From positions 1 through 5,502 of the forward strand of contig CAINGG010000139.1 in assembly GCA_903848435.1 (NCBI GenBank): a DNA stretch of 5,502 nt, in the 5' to 3' direction. Below the pieces are notes generated by a model. That model searched no databases, was not told the origin of the DNA, and was given only the letters and a program-made list of their open reading frames with translations. The position numbers and the translations under genes are program-made. This DNA is from an uncultured Actinomycetes bacterium. Lineage in GTDB: Bacteria > Actinomycetota > Actinomycetes > S36-B12. This document shows positions 4,498 to 5,502 of the stretch, piece by piece (position 1 is the stretch's first letter; every line of letters begins with the position of its first letter).

Positions 4498-5123
4498 TGC
4501 GCTGAATTGCCTGCTTCGACCAGCGCGGGCGGCTGTGGCACAGCGCTTCGAACGGGGGCGGTTGCCCGACGCGACGGTGGTGGGACGAAGCCGCGTGCCA
4601 GGAGCGCGAACACGATGAGCGACGTCGCGGCGATGAGCAGTGCGATCGACCATGCAGCGAGGGCATCGGTGCCGGCCAGCACATAGTGGGCCGTCGCCAC
4701 CGGCCACGCGGCGTATGCAATGAGATGCGTACGCCGGAACCACGTGTTGCCGGCCTTGCCAAGTCTCGTGCGCAGGCGCCCGACCACGGACACGGGAATA
4801 AGCATCCAGAAGGCAAGGGCACCGAGGCCCACGGCCAGCGGCTGCCACGGAGCCGTGAAAGGGATGAGGATCTGCGTCGGGCTGAAGCGCACGACGGGAT
4901 CGATCATCAGCAGTCCCATGTGCAGCGCGAGGAAGCCCAGGGCGAGCGCGCTGAGCCAGCGGTGCATGACAAGAAGCCCCTGCGGCGTCGCCAGCTTCCC
5001 GAGAAGGCGCGTCTTGAGCAAGATTCCCCAGATCACGACGGCGGTCAGCAGGCCCCAGGCGGTGATGCCGGTCGCGCGAATCGCCAGCCAGGTCCAGGGG
5101 ACCGATGACAGTGCATCAAACAT
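4494..5123 (-). CDS. Ferric-reductase-like haem b transmembrane protein
   Basis: A 209-residue integral membrane protein with about six helices: 12-36, 54-74, 92-115, 133-151, 157-177 and possibly a short one at 84-92. The last ~30 residues are a hydrophilic Pro/Arg-rich tail. The histidines that ligate haem b in the ferric reductase-like family are present as two spaced pairs: His54 and His68 (MHRWLSALALGFLALH, 14 apart) and His133 and His146 (RRTHLIAYAAWPVATAH, 13 apart). There is no FAD/NAD(P) domain, so it must take electrons from or pass them to a partner, as in MsrQ-like and actinobacterial ApbE-linked cytochromes. Its exact partner is inference. The ATG at 5123 has a GGGAGG Shine-Dalgarno 6 nt upstream and overlaps the ApbE stop by 8 bp, so the two are coupled; longer starts up to 5228 would lie deep inside apbE. 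Its stop shares CTAG with the convergent reductase gene. Confidence 0.85.
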   Translation of the reverse strand: MFDALSSVPWTWLAIRATGITAWGLLTAVVIWGILLKTRLLGKLATPQGLLVMHRWLSALALGFLALHMGLLMIDPVVRFSPTQILIPFTAPWQPLAVGLGALAFWMLIPVSVVGRLRTRLGKAGNTWFRRTHLIAYAAWPVATAHYVLAGTDALAAWSIALLIAATSLIVFALLARGFVPPPSRRATAPVRSAVPQPPALVEAGNSAH

Positions 5124-5502
5124 GGAGAGCCTCCCGGACTCGGATCGGTTCGACGTTGGGGTCATGGGGGAATAGCACGGCTTCGAGGTCGTGCTGTGCG
5201 AGCCAGGTCTGGGCTTCATCGCGCCCACGCACGAGTGCGAAAGTCGCGGCCGCCTCCGCCTGCCAGCCGGTTGGCCCGATGACGGTGACCTGGGCGAGGT
5301 CGGATTCGCTGGGCTGCCCGGTCAGCGGATCGATGACGTGATGGCGGCCGTGCCAGCGCCTGCGCAGCGATGAGGACGTGGCGATAGCGCGCTGCGCGCC
5401 CCGGAGTTGCACGGACGCGGGCGTTGTTGCGTCCTCTCGACGGTGGTCGACGATGGAGACGACCCAGGGCGTACCGCCGGCGTTGCCGCGGGTGGAGATG
5501 TC
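5116..5502 (-). CDS. apbE: ApbE-family FAD:protein FMN transferase (C-terminal part)
   Basis: The last 128 residues are present; the N-terminus lies beyond the right edge. ApbE enzymes use FAD to attach FMN covalently to a Thr or Ser of target flavoproteins, or hydrolyse FAD, outside the membrane. Family landmarks, numbered from the first residue in the window: the DISTRGN strand (1-7), GTPWVVSIVDH (10-20), VQLRGAQRAIATSSSLRRRW (31-50), HHVIDPLTG (54-62), the hallmark of the family, and QVTVIGPTGWQAEAAATFALVRG (71-93). In the last block the usual Mg2+-ligand Asp is replaced by Glu83, with Thr87 kept four residues later. The gene ends LHV with TGA at 5116-5118, overlapping the start of the haem-b protein gene by 8 bp. 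A target FMN-binding protein is expected nearby but is not in the window. Confidence 0.88.
   Translation of the reverse strand, partial: DISTRGNAGGTPWVVSIVDHRREDATTPASVQLRGAQRAIATSSSLRRRWHGRHHVIDPLTGQPSESDLAQVTVIGPTGWQAEAAATFALVRGRDEAQTWLAQHDLEAVLFPHDPNVEPIRVREALHV
5130..5135 (-). promoter_or_regulatory. Ribosome binding site of the haem-b membrane protein gene, inside apbE
   Basis: GGGAGG on the minus strand, 6 nt before the ATG at 5123 and within the last codons of the ApbE gene. This near-ideal Shine-Dalgarno selects this start over the upstream in-frame ones and supports translational coupling. Confidence 0.65.

Noticed and set aside
4289..4848. Overlapping minus-strand open frames in other registers across the reductase end and haem-b gene
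   Set aside because: They are Arg/Pro/Ser-rich and cross a convergent junction; the haem-b frame has ordered helices and conserved histidines.
5124..5228. Longer N-terminus for the haem-b protein from ATG 5228
   Set aside because: It would lie wholly inside apbE, adds a hydrophilic stretch before the first helix, and has no Shine-Dalgarno as good as the one for ATG 5123.

Overview
The window is dense, GC-rich DNA of actinobacterial type. The evidence for that is strong G/C bias at third codon positions, GTG starts, several starts sitting just behind a TANNNT -10 box (leaderless style), and gene families common in Actinomycetota. The species cannot be named from the sequence. I see no mobile element, phage gene, RNA gene or CRISPR array. 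Most of it looks like ordinary chromosomal metabolic and envelope genes, with some notable regulatory architecture.

Left part (1-1682). The 5' portion of a dimethylglycine/sarcosine-dehydrogenase-like flavoprotein (minus strand, running off the left edge) is divergent from a small SRPBCC-fold protein (plus). The 81-bp divergent spacer carries a perfect 14-bp palindrome beside a -10-like box. The SRPBCC gene converges on a two-gene minus-strand operon, an AA_synth-family protein (PF06684) followed by an EthD-like ferredoxin-fold protein. The two stop codons of the converging genes share one CTAG.

Middle (1683-2307). A 109-bp spacer holds a large near-continuous hairpin. It is followed by a minus-strand gene for a small four-helix membrane protein (DUF4267-like), then by a 105-bp divergent promoter region.

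Right part (2308-5502). A membrane-anchored or secreted beta-propeller protein (DUF4185-like) is followed after 9 bp by an aldo/keto reductase with an intact catalytic tetrad. The reductase's probable -10 box contains the stop codon of the gene before it. The reductase converges on a minus-strand pair, ApbE (FMN transferase, running off the right edge) and a ferric-reductase-like haem b membrane protein. The convergent stops again share a CTAG. The ApbE/haem-b pair overlaps by 8 bp and suggests a membrane flavin/haem electron-transfer module whose flavoprotein partner probably lies beyond the window.

No clearly new multi-gene system is visible. The best leads are the AA_synth-EthD operon of unknown substrate, the palindrome in the divergent promoter, and the consistent leaderless promoter layout.
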